Below are positions 1 to 7,419 of a DNA stretch of 50,192 nucleotides, in pieces. The notes beneath the pieces are model-generated. The model saw only the letters and a list, made by a program, of their open reading frames with translations. It was not told the origin of the DNA and did not search any database. Position numbers and translations under genes: made by a program. The stretch is from an uncultured Eubacteriales bacterium (GTDB lineage Bacteria; Bacillota; Clostridia; Christensenellales; CAG-138), in the NCBI GenBank assembly GCA_900319345.1, contig ONNZ01000016.1:1-50192 (forward strand), given 5' to 3'. Each line of letters begins with the position of its first letter. Positions within the stretch are counted from its first letter, which is position 1.

Positions 1-2
1 AG

Positions 3-1208
3 GACGCCTCCTTCCTGGAGGGGTTCCGGGGCGTGTATCTGCCCTACTGGAACATCGACGTGCAGATTCCGGAGAAGGAACTGAAGTTGGACGGGAGCCG
101 AAACTACACCCAGGGGCAGTATGATTACCACGAGACCTACGACGTCAAGGCCCAGATCGGCGGGCAGGTGGAGGGGGCCGTGTACGACGCCTCCGCCGCC
201 TTCGACGACACCCTGGCCGCCCAGATCGCCCCCTTCGATCAGAAGGGCGCCAAACCCTTCGACGAGGCGTATTTGGCCGGTTTCTACGCGGACAAGGTGA
301 CCTCCTCTCCGGAGGTCTACACCACCTTGGCCACGGAGCAGGCGGCCGACAAGGTCTTCGATACCATCAAACAAAAGGCGGGGAAGGTCAGCGTCTCCGT
401 GCCCGCCAGCCGGGAGAAGCGGGTGGAGCAGATCGGCGCCAAGGCCACGGGCTATGAGGTGTCCTTGTTCCCCGTGTGGTTTTTGACCTGGCGCAGGAAG
501 GACAGGGTGGCCTATTCGGTCATGAACGGCCAGTCCGGGAAGATCACGGTGGACCTGCCGGTGGATCTAAAGCAGTTTTTCCTCTATTCGGCCGCGGCCG
601 CGGCGGTCCTGTTCCTGGTGCTGAGCCTCCTGCCGGCCTTCATCCAGCCCATGACTATGGCGGCCCTGTGCGCCGTGCTGCTGGTGCTGTCCGGGCGGCT
701 CCTCAACGGGGAGCTGAAGCAGATCCGGCTCCAGGAGCGCCATGTCTACGACTATGGCGACAACTCCGGGGAGAAGAAGGGGAAGCCCAAGACGAAGGCC
801 GTCTCCTGCCTGGGGACGGGGCTGGCGTACGTGTTCTACGGGATGACGGCGCTCATGGCCTTTGCTACCACCACCGGCAGCAACGGCACCGTGGGCCCCG
901 CCTTCCTGTTGGCCCTCATCGGACAGATCGTATTGAGCGTGAAGCTCATCCGCAACGCCGCCGGGGCGAAGAACAAGTCCGGCATGGTGCCTGCCCTGGT
1001 GGCGCCCGTCATCCTGCTGCTGGGGACCTACGTGGGCATCAACCCAGAGGTGTTCCCCAACGACGCCTGGTACTACGGCCTGGCCACCGGATGCCTGGCG
1101 GGGATATTGATCAACGCCCTGTTCGTCATCGGGCGGTACAACGATCTGGCCACCCGGCCGGTCCCCAATTTCTTCAGAAGGGAGGGCGCCAACAATGCAA
1201 GATCGTAA
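3..1208 (+). CDS. Membrane protein, 5'-truncated by the window edge
   Basis: The reading frame is open from the first bases, so the true start lies upstream; the GTG at 33 is internal. The visible part has a soluble stretch of about 190 residues starting near YLPYWN, followed by at least four hydrophobic segments (roughly residues 185-205, 208-225, 265-300 and 315-365 counted from the GTG). A YxPYW motif followed by a long beta-rich region and then membrane helices is typical of clostridial proteins that carry an N-terminal zinc ribbon; that ribbon, if present, is outside the window. Its stop overlaps the TPM gene by 14 nt, so the two are translationally coupled. The exact function is unknown; a cell-envelope role is inferred from topology and neighbour. 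Confidence 0.7.
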   Translation, partial: DASFLEGFRGVYLPYWNIDVQIPEKELKLDGSRNYTQGQYDYHETYDVKAQIGGQVEGAVYDASAAFDDTLAAQIAPFDQKGAKPFDEAYLAGFYADKVTSSPEVYTTLATEQAADKVFDTIKQKAGKVSVSVPASREKRVEQIGAKATGYEVSLFPVWFLTWRRKDRVAYSVMNGQSGKITVDLPVDLKQFFLYSAAAAAVLFLVLSLLPAFIQPMTMAALCAVLLVLSGRLLNGELKQIRLQERHVYDYGDNSGEKKGKPKTKAVSCLGTGLAYVFYGMTALMAFATTTGSNGTVGPAFLLALIGQIVLSVKLIRNAAGAKNKSGMVPALVAPVILLLGTYVGINPEVFPNDAWYYGLATGCLAGILINALFVIGRYNDLATRPVPNFFRREGANNARS

Positions 1209-1992
1209 ACGGTTCCTGGCGGCGCTGCTGTGCCTGTGCGCGCTGCTGATGGCCCTGCCTCAGAGCGCGCTGGCCGCAGAGACGGGGGAGAGCGCCTATC
1301 GGGTGGTCATCGACGACGAGGCTGACCTGCTCACCGAGGCGCAGGAGGCGGATCTGCACGCGATCATGGAGAAGGTGCTGCCCTACGGCAACGCCGCCTT
1401 CGTGTCCGTGGACCAGAATGCCACCACCACGGAGCGGCTGGCGGAGACGAAGTTCCTGGAGTTCTTCGGGGACACCTCCGGCGCGCTGCTCATCATCGAC
1501 ATGGACAATCGCTACATCCAGCTCATCGCGGACGGGGCGGTGTATAAGACCGTCAACAAGACCCGCTGCAACGAGATCACCGACAACATCTATCGGTACG
1601 CCTCCCAGAAGGACTACTACACCTGCGCCGCTAAGGCCTTCGAGCAGGTGACCAGGCTCCTGGAGGGCGGAAAGATCGCGGCTCCCTTCCGGTACGTGAC
1701 CAACGCCTTCCTGGCCGTGTGCCTGGCGCTGATCGGCAACTTCGCCGTCATGAGCCTCCAGCGGCGCAAGAAGGTGGCGCCGGAGAACGCCCTCAACGTG
1801 AAGGTGGCCGTGAACACCGCCGGGTCCGTGGCAAAGTCCGCCATCGTGGCGGGCGTGGTGCTGAAGATGCTGTCCCAGCGGAAGACCAAGCACGTGGAGA
1901 GCTCCGGCGGCGGGCGTTCCGGCGGCGGCTTCTCGGGCGGCGGCCATTCCGGCGGCGGCTTCTCGGGCGGCGGCGGCGGACACCGGTTCTAA
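1195..1992 (+). CDS. TPM-domain protein with Gly-rich tail
   Basis: The 265-residue protein has a clear signal peptide (about residues 1-27, ending LAA), a TPM-type domain (about 38-155, with the VIDDEADLLT start typical of YgcG/TPM proteins), one membrane helix near 170-190, and a C-terminal tail of SGGGFSGGGH-type repeats. The tail is encoded by a near-perfect tandem DNA repeat around 1915-1985. TPM domains are exported and have been linked to photosystem repair in plants and to acid phosphatase activity; in Firmicutes their role is not settled. The start overlaps the previous gene by 14 nt. The function is not established here; envelope location is well supported. Confidence 0.85.
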   Translation: MQDRKRFLAALLCLCALLMALPQSALAAETGESAYRVVIDDEADLLTEAQEADLHAIMEKVLPYGNAAFVSVDQNATTTERLAETKFLEFFGDTSGALLIIDMDNRYIQLIADGAVYKTVNKTRCNEITDNIYRYASQKDYYTCAAKAFEQVTRLLEGGKIAAPFRYVTNAFLAVCLALIGNFAVMSLQRRKKVAPENALNVKVAVNTAGSVAKSAIVAGVVLKMLSQRKTKHVESSGGGRSGGGFSGGGHSGGGFSGGGGGHRF

Positions 1993-2022
1993 GTTCTTAT
2001 CCCATGATATAGGAGGCGTCCT

Positions 2023-2727
2023 TTGATCCACGGAAGAAAAGTCATCGGCATCATCGGGGGCATGGGCCCCATGGCCACGGCGGACCTGTTCATCAAGATC
2101 GTCGAGAACACCGCGGCCAAGACCGATCAGGAGCACCTGCACGTGCTCATCGACAACAATACGGACATCCCGGACCGCACCGCCTGCATCCTGGCGGGGA
2201 GCGACGCGCCTCTCGCGCCCATGGTGGAGAGCGCCCGGCGGCTGGTGGACCAGGGGGCGGATGTGCTTATCATCCCCTGCAACACCGCCCACTACTTCCA
2301 TCAGGGCGTACAGGCGGCGGTGGACGTGCCCGTGCTGAACATGCCCCAGATCTCCGCCCAGTACTGCGCCGACCGGGGCCTTGGCTGCGTGGGGCTGCTG
2401 TCCACGTCCGGCACCGCCCGCGCTCGGATCTACGAGCCCTACTTCGAGGCGCTGGGCATCGACCTGCTCCATCCCACGGAGGTGGGCATCCAGAACCTCA
2501 TGTACCTCATCTATGACGAGATCAAGGCGGGACGGACGCCCCACCCGGAGCGGCTCTACCCGGAGATCGTGGCCCTGGAGCAGCAGGGGGCCCAGGCCTT
2601 TCTGCTGGCCTGCACGGAGCTGCCCCTGGTCTTCCACGACGGGGGCCGGGTGCCCTTCATCGACCCCACGCGGCTCCTCGCCAGGGCGGCCGTAGCGGCA
2701 GCCGGTGGCAAATTGAAAGAGGAATAG
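2023..2727 (+). CDS. Aspartate/glutamate racemase family protein
   Basis: The 234-residue protein matches the cofactor-independent Asp/Glu racemase family: GIIGGMGPMAT at the N-terminus, PCNTAHYF with Cys86, and ACTELPL with Cys197. These are the two catalytic cysteines that shuttle the alpha proton. The family interconverts L- and D-aspartate or glutamate, and some members act on other amino acids. The start is TTG at 2023, chosen because AGGAGG at 2011-2016 sits 6 nt upstream and the family motif begins within ten residues. It lies just upstream of two membrane proteins and an M20 peptidase, which suggests work on amino acids taken up or released from peptides. Confidence 0.85.
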   Translation: MIHGRKVIGIIGGMGPMATADLFIKIVENTAAKTDQEHLHVLIDNNTDIPDRTACILAGSDAPLAPMVESARRLVDQGADVLIIPCNTAHYFHQGVQAAVDVPVLNMPQISAQYCADRGLGCVGLLSTSGTARARIYEPYFEALGIDLLHPTEVGIQNLMYLIYDEIKAGRTPHPERLYPEIVALEQQGAQAFLLACTELPLVFHDGGRVPFIDPTRLLARAAVAAAGGKLKEE

Positions 2728-2788
2728 AGGATAGACTGAAATAAACTGTCCTCTCCAGTCCGTTTTCTTCTTGTGTTTCTCTTTTTCC

Positions 2789-2823
2789 GCCGCTTTTTCT
2801 CTTTATTAAAGAGAAAAAGCGGC
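2789..2823. terminator. Perfect T-tract hairpin (copy A of a repeat family)
   Basis: A 16-bp perfect stem (GCCGCTTTTTCTCTTT at 2789-2804 pairing with 2808-2823) with a 3-nt loop lies between the racemase and DUF5058 genes. It resembles hairpins at 20933-20967 and 25378-25414 in stem composition and length. It could end racemase transcription or separate the two genes. Confidence 0.6.
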
Positions 2824-2842
2824 AAAATAAAAGGAGGCCTAT

Positions 2843-3595
2843 ATGACCATTCTCACCCAGCTCAACGCCCCGCCCATCTACCTCATCTGCGGCGGGATCA
2901 TCGCCTTCGTGGCGATCCTGTGCGTGATCTTCCTCATCCGCGCCTGGCGGGCGGGCATCGCCCTGGGCATGGACAAAACGAAGATGAAGCGGGCCATAAC
3001 CGCCAGCGCCACCTTCTCCCTCCTGCCCAGCGTGGGCATCCTCCTGGGCGTCATCGCCCTCTCCGGGAGCCTCGGCATCCCCTGGCCCTGGCTGCGCCTT
3101 TCGGTCATCGGCGCGCTGCACTACGAGACCCAGGTGGCCCAGGCGGCGGCGGAGCAGGTGGGTATGGGCACCCTATCCGCGGCCAAGATGACCCCCGGAA
3201 GCTTCGCCACCATCGCCCTGCTCATGAGCATCTGCATCATGTGGGGCATGGTCCTGTCCATCTTCTTCAATAAAAAGTACACCCAAAAGCTCACCGTCAA
3301 GGAGAACAAGGCGGGCGGCGGCTTCGGGGACGTGGCCATGACCGCCATGTTCATCGGCCTGGTCTCCGCCTACATGGGCAGCTACATCGGCGGCTTTGTG
3401 TCCGGGAACGGGCTGTTCACCTTCTCCGGCGATTGGACGCCCATCGCCGTGGCGGCGGTCAGCGCCCTGGTCATGGCGGGGTTCGTGTACCTGGCCGAGC
3501 AGAAGAAGAAAGCCTGGGTGGAGAGCTTCTCCGTGGCGGGCAGTATGATCGTGGGCATGGCCGCGGCGGTGGTCATTGGCCTGCTGGTGAAATAG
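2843..3595 (+). CDS. DUF5058-type integral membrane protein
   Basis: The 250-residue protein is almost entirely membrane helices, with about six segments (near residues 15-32, 52-75, 115-137, 163-190, 200-217, 232-249). It matches my recollection of the DUF5058 family, which has no assigned function. AAAGGAGG precedes the ATG. The adjacent gene at 3609 is a second membrane protein starting 13 nt after this stop, then an M20 peptidase follows 1 nt later. That tight order suggests a two-subunit permease or channel coupled to a hydrolase. Substrate is unknown; an amino acid or small peptide is an inference from the flanking racemase and peptidase. Confidence 0.7.
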   Translation: MTILTQLNAPPIYLICGGIIAFVAILCVIFLIRAWRAGIALGMDKTKMKRAITASATFSLLPSVGILLGVIALSGSLGIPWPWLRLSVIGALHYETQVAQAAAEQVGMGTLSAAKMTPGSFATIALLMSICIMWGMVLSIFFNKKYTQKLTVKENKAGGGFGDVAMTAMFIGLVSAYMGSYIGGFVSGNGLFTFSGDWTPIAVAAVSALVMAGFVYLAEQKKKAWVESFSVAGSMIVGMAAAVVIGLLVK

Positions 3596-3608
3596 GGAGG
3601 GGAGCGCT

Positions 3609-4292
3609 ATGGAAAACAAGCACAACGAAAGCTGGGCCGCCTACACCCGGGGTACCCATCGCATCGGCCGCATCTGCACCCTGATCACCCTCTGCCTGCT
3701 GGTGGGCGCGCCCTTCCTCATGGGCTCCTACCTGGGCGCCCTGCCGGATCTCGGCGCGGTGGCGAAAGCCTTCCTGTCCGTGGGCCTCGTGTGGACCGTC
3801 AGCAGCGTGGTGGAGTTCCTCATCTACACCCCCATGCTGGGCGCCGGCGGCGGATACCTCGCCTTCATCACCGGCAACCTCATCAACATGAAGATCCCCT
3901 GCGCCGTCAACGCCCGGGACATCGTGGGCGCCAAGACCGGCACCCCGGAGAACGAGATCATCTCCACGCTGTCCATCGCCACCTCGTCGTTGGTGACCAT
4001 CCTGGTGCTGGCCTTCGGCGTGCTGCTGCTGACGCCCCTGCAGCCCATCCTCCAGAGCGAAGCCCTGCAGCCCGCCTTCTCCAACGTGGTCCCCGCCCTG
4101 TTCGGGGCCATGGCCTATAAGTACTATCGCAACCATATGAACATCGCCGTGGCGCCCCTGGTGCTCATGAGCCTGCTGTTCATCCTGGTGCCCAGCCTCA
4201 TCTCCTCCACCAGCATGATGATCATCCCCTCGGGCGCCCTGGCCATCGGGATCGCCTGGCTCCTCTATCGCAAGCAACAGAAAGGAAACTGA
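3609..4292 (+). CDS. Integral membrane protein, partner of DUF5058 gene
   Basis: The 227-residue protein has about six hydrophobic segments (near residues 23-42, 52-80, 120-143, 158-170, 180-197, 203-218) and a short charged N-terminus. I do not recognise a named family with certainty. A Gly-rich loop (GAGGGYLAFITGN, about 77-89) and the conserved-looking KTGTPENE stretch between helices could line a transport path. Its position between the DUF5058 gene and the M20 peptidase, with gaps of 13 and 1 nt, makes co-expression almost certain. It is probably the second half of a heteromeric membrane complex. Confidence 0.65.
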   Translation: MENKHNESWAAYTRGTHRIGRICTLITLCLLVGAPFLMGSYLGALPDLGAVAKAFLSVGLVWTVSSVVEFLIYTPMLGAGGGYLAFITGNLINMKIPCAVNARDIVGAKTGTPENEIISTLSIATSSLVTILVLAFGVLLLTPLQPILQSEALQPAFSNVVPALFGAMAYKYYRNHMNIAVAPLVLMSLLFILVPSLISSTSMMIIPSGALAIGIAWLLYRKQQKGN

Positions 4293-4293
4293 T

Positions 4294-5721
4294 ATGCTGT
4301 ACGTTGGCATCCTCCTGGGGATCGTGGTCCTGCTGCTCCTCGTCGCCCTCGTCAAAACCCTGCTGACCCCCACGCTCAAGAGCACCTACGTGGCCGACGA
4401 GCCGGAGGAGGTATCGCTGCCCCTCGCAGAAAAGCTGTCGAAGATGGTCCAGTGCGACACCACCTCCTTCGAGGCCCAGAACGACCCGGCGCGGTGGGAA
4501 GCCTTCCACCAGGTCCTCCAAGAGCTCTTTCCCCTGGTCCATGAAAAGCTGGAGGTCACGGACATCGACGGGAACCTCCTCTATTACTGGCAGGGCAAGA
4601 GCCGGGAGAAGCCCATCCTGCTCATGAGCCATCAGGACGTGGTCCCCGCGGGCGGCGAGTGGAAGCACCCGCCCTTCTCCGGCCTCATCGAGGACGGCAA
4701 GGTCTGGGGCCGGGGCACCTCCGACACCAAGTGCTCCGTCATGGCCTTCCTGCAGGCCGTGGAGGAACTGCTCAGCGAGGGCTACACTCCCGACTGCGAC
4801 GTGTACCTGTCCTCCTCCTGCACCGAGGAGTGGGGCGGCGACGGCTGCCCCAAGCTGGTGGAGGAGATCCGCCGCCGGGGCGTGGATTTGTTCCTGGTCA
4901 TGGACGAGGGCGGCGGCATCATCCGGGAGCCCATCGGCGGCATCCCCGGCAACTTCGCCATGATGGGCGTCTTCGAGAAGGGCTGCGCCGACGTGACCTT
5001 CACCGCCCGGGGCAAGGGCGGCCACGCCAGCGCCCCGGGGAAGGATACCCCCATCGACCGGCTCTCCGCCTTCGTGCGGGACGTGAACAAATACCCCTTT
5101 AAGAAGAAGCTGCTGCCGGAGGTCAGCGCCATGTTCGGCCGCCTCTCCGCCTACGGCTCCTTCCCCCTGAAGCTCCTGCTGGGGAACCTGTGGCTCTTCG
5201 GGCCCCTCCTGAAGCTGGCCCTGCCCGCCATCAGCCCCACCGCCGCCGCCATGCTGAAGACCACCGTAGCCTTCACCATGTCCTCCGGCTCCGCTGCCTT
5301 CAACGTGCTGCCCCGATCCGCCACCGTCAGCGCCAACCTCCGGTACATCCCTCATCAGGGGGAGAAGGAGACCTTGGCCATCCTCGAAAAGCTGGCGAAA
5401 AAGCACGACCTGGAGATGACCGTGGTCCACAGCGACGACTTCTCGCCCTCCTGCGACATCCAGGGCGAAGCCTTCCGGTCCGTGGAGACCGCCATTCGGG
5501 AGACCTTCCCGGGCCTGCCCGCCATCCCCTACGTGGTCACCGGCGCCACCGACGCCCGCTTCTATCAGCGGTACTTCCAAAACTGCGTCCGCTTCGCCCC
5601 CGTGATCTACGGCCCCGAGCAGATGGCCGGCATGCACGCCCCCAACGAGAACATCGAATACAACTGCCTCCCCGGCGCCGTCCGCCTCTACAAGAACCTT
5701 ATCAAGGGCCAAAAGCGGTAA
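4294..5721 (+). CDS. M20 family metallopeptidase
   Basis: The 475-residue protein has an N-terminal membrane helix (about 2-22) and an M20 catalytic domain. Metal-binding motifs are visible: SHQDVVP (His then Asp), GRGTSDTK (bridging Asp), TEEWGGDG (catalytic Glu plus ligand Glu) and a DEGG motif. The dimerisation insert runs from about residue 230 to 360. This layout matches membrane-anchored carboxypeptidase- or aminoacylase-type M20 enzymes that hydrolyse dipeptides or N-acyl amino acids. It begins 1 nt after the upstream membrane-protein gene, so it is the likely enzymatic partner of that pair. Substrate cannot be told from sequence. Confidence 0.85.
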   Translation: MLYVGILLGIVVLLLLVALVKTLLTPTLKSTYVADEPEEVSLPLAEKLSKMVQCDTTSFEAQNDPARWEAFHQVLQELFPLVHEKLEVTDIDGNLLYYWQGKSREKPILLMSHQDVVPAGGEWKHPPFSGLIEDGKVWGRGTSDTKCSVMAFLQAVEELLSEGYTPDCDVYLSSSCTEEWGGDGCPKLVEEIRRRGVDLFLVMDEGGGIIREPIGGIPGNFAMMGVFEKGCADVTFTARGKGGHASAPGKDTPIDRLSAFVRDVNKYPFKKKLLPEVSAMFGRLSAYGSFPLKLLLGNLWLFGPLLKLALPAISPTAAAMLKTTVAFTMSSGSAAFNVLPRSATVSANLRYIPHQGEKETLAILEKLAKKHDLEMTVVHSDDFSPSCDIQGEAFRSVETAIRETFPGLPAIPYVVTGATDARFYQRYFQNCVRFAPVIYGPEQMAGMHAPNENIEYNCLPGAVRLYKNLIKGQKR

Positions 5722-5724
5722 GCC

Positions 5725-5754
5725 TTGCCACAACCCCACGGATCGTGCTATACT
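5725..5754 (+). promoter_or_regulatory. Promoter of the dCMP deaminase gene
   Basis: TTGCCA at 5725-5730 and TATACT at 5749-5754 are 18 nt apart, just after the M20 stop codon, and 28 nt before the deaminase start. The pair resembles a vegetative sigma-A promoter. Confidence 0.65.
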
Positions 5755-5781
5755 AAACAAAACCACATCGGAGGAAACGCT

Positions 5782-6201
5782 ATGGAACGGGTCAGCAAGC
5801 GGCAATACTATCTGGACATCGCGGCGGAGGTGGCGCGGCGGTCCACCTGCCTTCGGCGGCAGTACGGGGCCGTCATCGTGAAGAACGACGAGATCGTGGC
5901 CACCGGCTACAACGGCGCGCCCCGGGGCGACGAGAACTGCTGCGACGTGGGCGTCTGCTGGCGGGAGGCCCACGGCATCCCCCACGGGGAGCAGTACGAG
6001 AAGTGCGTGGCCGTCCACGCCGAGTGCAACGCCATCATTTCGGCCAGCCGCAACGAGATGCTGGGCTCCACCCTGTACCTCTACGGCTTTGAGAACGGCA
6101 AGCCCCTCGAAAAAGCCGAGCCCTGCGTCATGTGCTCCCGGATGATCAAGAACGCGGGCATCACCATGGTCATCAACCAGACCGAGGACCGCCCCGTCTG
6201 A
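5782..6201 (+). CDS. dCMP deaminase / zinc cytidine deaminase family
   Basis: The 139-residue protein has the deoxycytidylate deaminase signature: HAECNAI (zinc His and catalytic Glu) and PCVMCSRMI (two zinc Cys), preceded by STCLRRQYGAVIV. The family converts dCMP to dUMP for dTTP synthesis. The ATG at 5782 is preferred because GGAGGA lies 6-11 nt upstream; an upstream in-frame ATG at 5725 would overlap the promoter and has no ribosome site. It appears to be a monocistronic gene with its own promoter. ComE-type competence deaminases are close relatives, but no competence genes are nearby. Confidence 0.88.
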   Translation: MERVSKRQYYLDIAAEVARRSTCLRRQYGAVIVKNDEIVATGYNGAPRGDENCCDVGVCWREAHGIPHGEQYEKCVAVHAECNAIISASRNEMLGSTLYLYGFENGKPLEKAEPCVMCSRMIKNAGITMVINQTEDRPV

Positions 6202-6240
6202 ATCCCCTGATAATTCCGGCCGAAAATCCCGTTTTTCCTC

Positions 6241-6269
6241 TTGACATTTCGGCCGCAGATGGCTACAAT
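6241..6269 (+). promoter_or_regulatory. Strong promoter of tRNA-Arg
   Basis: Consensus TTGACA (6241-6246) and TACAAT (6264-6269) are separated by exactly 17 nt and end 32 nt before the tRNA. Confidence 0.85.
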
Positions 6270-6301
6270 AGATAAGCGTTCCGGGTCATCCGGGACGAAA
6301 T

Positions 6302-6377
6302 GCGCCCATAGCTCAGCGGATAGAGTGCCCGGCTACGAACCGGTAGGTCGAGAGTTCGAATCTCCCTGGGCGCGCCA
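6302..6377 (+). tRNA. tRNA-Arg (anticodon ACG), CCA encoded
   Basis: The 76-nt sequence folds as a cloverleaf: acceptor GCGCCCA pairs with TGGGCGC, D stem GCTC/GAGT, anticodon loop CTACGAA giving ACG (read CGN through A34 to inosine), T loop TTCGAAT, discriminator G and encoded CCA. Two stem positions do not pair (27-43 C/T and 50-64 A/C), which is slightly unusual. A strong promoter lies upstream and a terminator starts on the last base. The 3' half is also one arm of a large palindrome with the DNA downstream. Confidence 0.92.
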
Positions 6378-6441
6378 ACAAAACAGACACCCCAACGGGG
6401 TGTCTGTTTTGTTATTCGGCGCAGCCCATGGAGATTCGAAC
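6354..6441. repeat. Inverted duplication of the tRNA-Arg 3' end plus terminator
   Basis: Bases 6397-6441, read on the minus strand, repeat the tRNA T loop, acceptor 3' strand and terminator arm (GTTCGAATCTCC then TGGGC, GCGCC and AACAAAACAGACACCCC) seen on the plus strand at 6354-6393. Only single substitutions and two small insertions separate the arms, and the loop is AAC. The result is a near-perfect hairpin of about 40 bp in which half the tRNA could pair with its own downstream copy. Confidence 0.8.
6377..6413 (+). terminator. tRNA-Arg terminator, 17-bp stem
   Basis: A 17-bp perfect stem (arms 6377-6393 and 6397-6413) with an AAC loop ends in a run of T. It begins on the final A of the tRNA CCA end. 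Confidence 0.88.
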
Positions 6442-6627
6442 TGGGTTCGGTAGTGAATCAGGCCACAGTGTGGCCTGAGAGCCGAACCCTGAGCGAGGCC
6501 GCAGCCGAGTGTTCGAATCTCGAGAGAAGACCCCAACGGGGTGTCTGTTTTGTTATTCAGCGCGTCCGGGGGAAGAGCCGAGCCCCGAGCAAGCCCGTAG
6601 GCGCGTGCTCGAATCTCCCCGGGCTGC
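6442..6627. repeat. tRNA-derived degenerate repeats
   Basis: No gene is seen here. A 47-nt imperfect hairpin (GGGTTCGG at 6443-6450 with CCGAACCC at 6482-6489, inner CAGGCCAC/GTGGCCTG) is followed by a second copy of a 28-nt unit at 6531-6558 identical to 6390-6417. T-loop-like pieces (GTTCGAATCTC near 6511, CTCGAATCTCC near 6608) are each preceded by related GC-rich tracts (AGAGCCGAACCC and AGAGCCGAGCCC). The tract ends against the hemolysin III stop codon. Confidence 0.7.
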
Positions 6628-7302
6628 TTATTTCAGCACATACCACAATATCGCTATCGCCTGCAGAACGCTCCCCAGGATCACGAACAGGTGGAAGACG
6701 GAGTGAAACCAGCGGCGCTTGCTGCCGATGCCGTAGAGGACGGCGCCCACGGTGTAAGCGATGCCCCCCGCCAGGAGCCAGTAGAACCCAGCCTGGGTCA
6801 TGGCTTCGATGGTCTGGGGCACGGCCAGGATGATGAGCCAGCCCATGGCGATGTAGCAGATCATGGACAGCACGTCGTATTTATCGAGGTCGATGGCGGT
6901 CAGCGTGGTGGCCAGGGCCAGCAGCGCCCATTCGAGGCCGAAGAAGACCCAGGCGAGGACCGGGTGCAGGGGCCGGATGCCCGCCAGCAGGATGGGCGTA
7001 TAGGTGCTCGCGATCAGGGCGTAGATGGTGCAGTGGTCCAGCACCTGCAGGACCTTCTTGGCCCGGCTGGGCTTTAGTCCGTGGTAGACGCTGCTCATGG
7101 TGTAGAGCCAGATCATGGTGAGGCCGTAGATGGCGGCGCTGACGATGCCCCAGGCGTCCCGCTTGAGGGCGGAGAGGATGACGCCGGCGATCAGCACCAG
7201 CACCCCGATCCCGCCGCCCACGATGTGGGTGACCATGTTCATGATCTCCTCGCCCCGGGTATAGTCCGGCAGCTCCCGCTGGTCGATGGGCGTCCGTTTC
7301 AT
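6628..7302 (-). CDS. Hemolysin III family (TrhA/YqfA-like) membrane protein
   Basis: The 224-residue protein has seven hydrophobic segments and the family hallmarks: an N-terminal YTRGEEIMNMVTHIVGG with the conserved Glu and His, SSVYHGL after helix 3, and a C-terminal FHSVFHLFVILGS. These His/Asp residues bind metal in the wider PAQR superfamily. Members are implicated in membrane homeostasis; the haemolysin name is historical. The start at 7302 is chosen over an upstream ATG because AGGTGA lies 6 nt before it. It is convergent with the tRNA repeat tract and divergent from the polymerase gene. Confidence 0.88.
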   Translation of the reverse strand: MKRTPIDQRELPDYTRGEEIMNMVTHIVGGGIGVLVLIAGVILSALKRDAWGIVSAAIYGLTMIWLYTMSSVYHGLKPSRAKKVLQVLDHCTIYALIASTYTPILLAGIRPLHPVLAWVFFGLEWALLALATTLTAIDLDKYDVLSMICYIAMGWLIILAVPQTIEAMTQAGFYWLLAGGIAYTVGAVLYGIGSKRRWFHSVFHLFVILGSVLQAIAILWYVLK

Positions 7303-7419
7303 GGCGTTCACCTGCCTTTCCACACCAGTATAGCACATTTATCGGACAGTTTACAGCTTTTTCTCCTGTACCCGGCGGCTGGGATGTGGTATGCTATAAG
7401 CAGGAAAGGAGGCGCGGAT

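Noticed and set aside
6333-6536. Minus-strand small protein containing GDSNSRPTGS
   Set aside because: It is the familiar artefact of translating tRNA and its flanking repeats.
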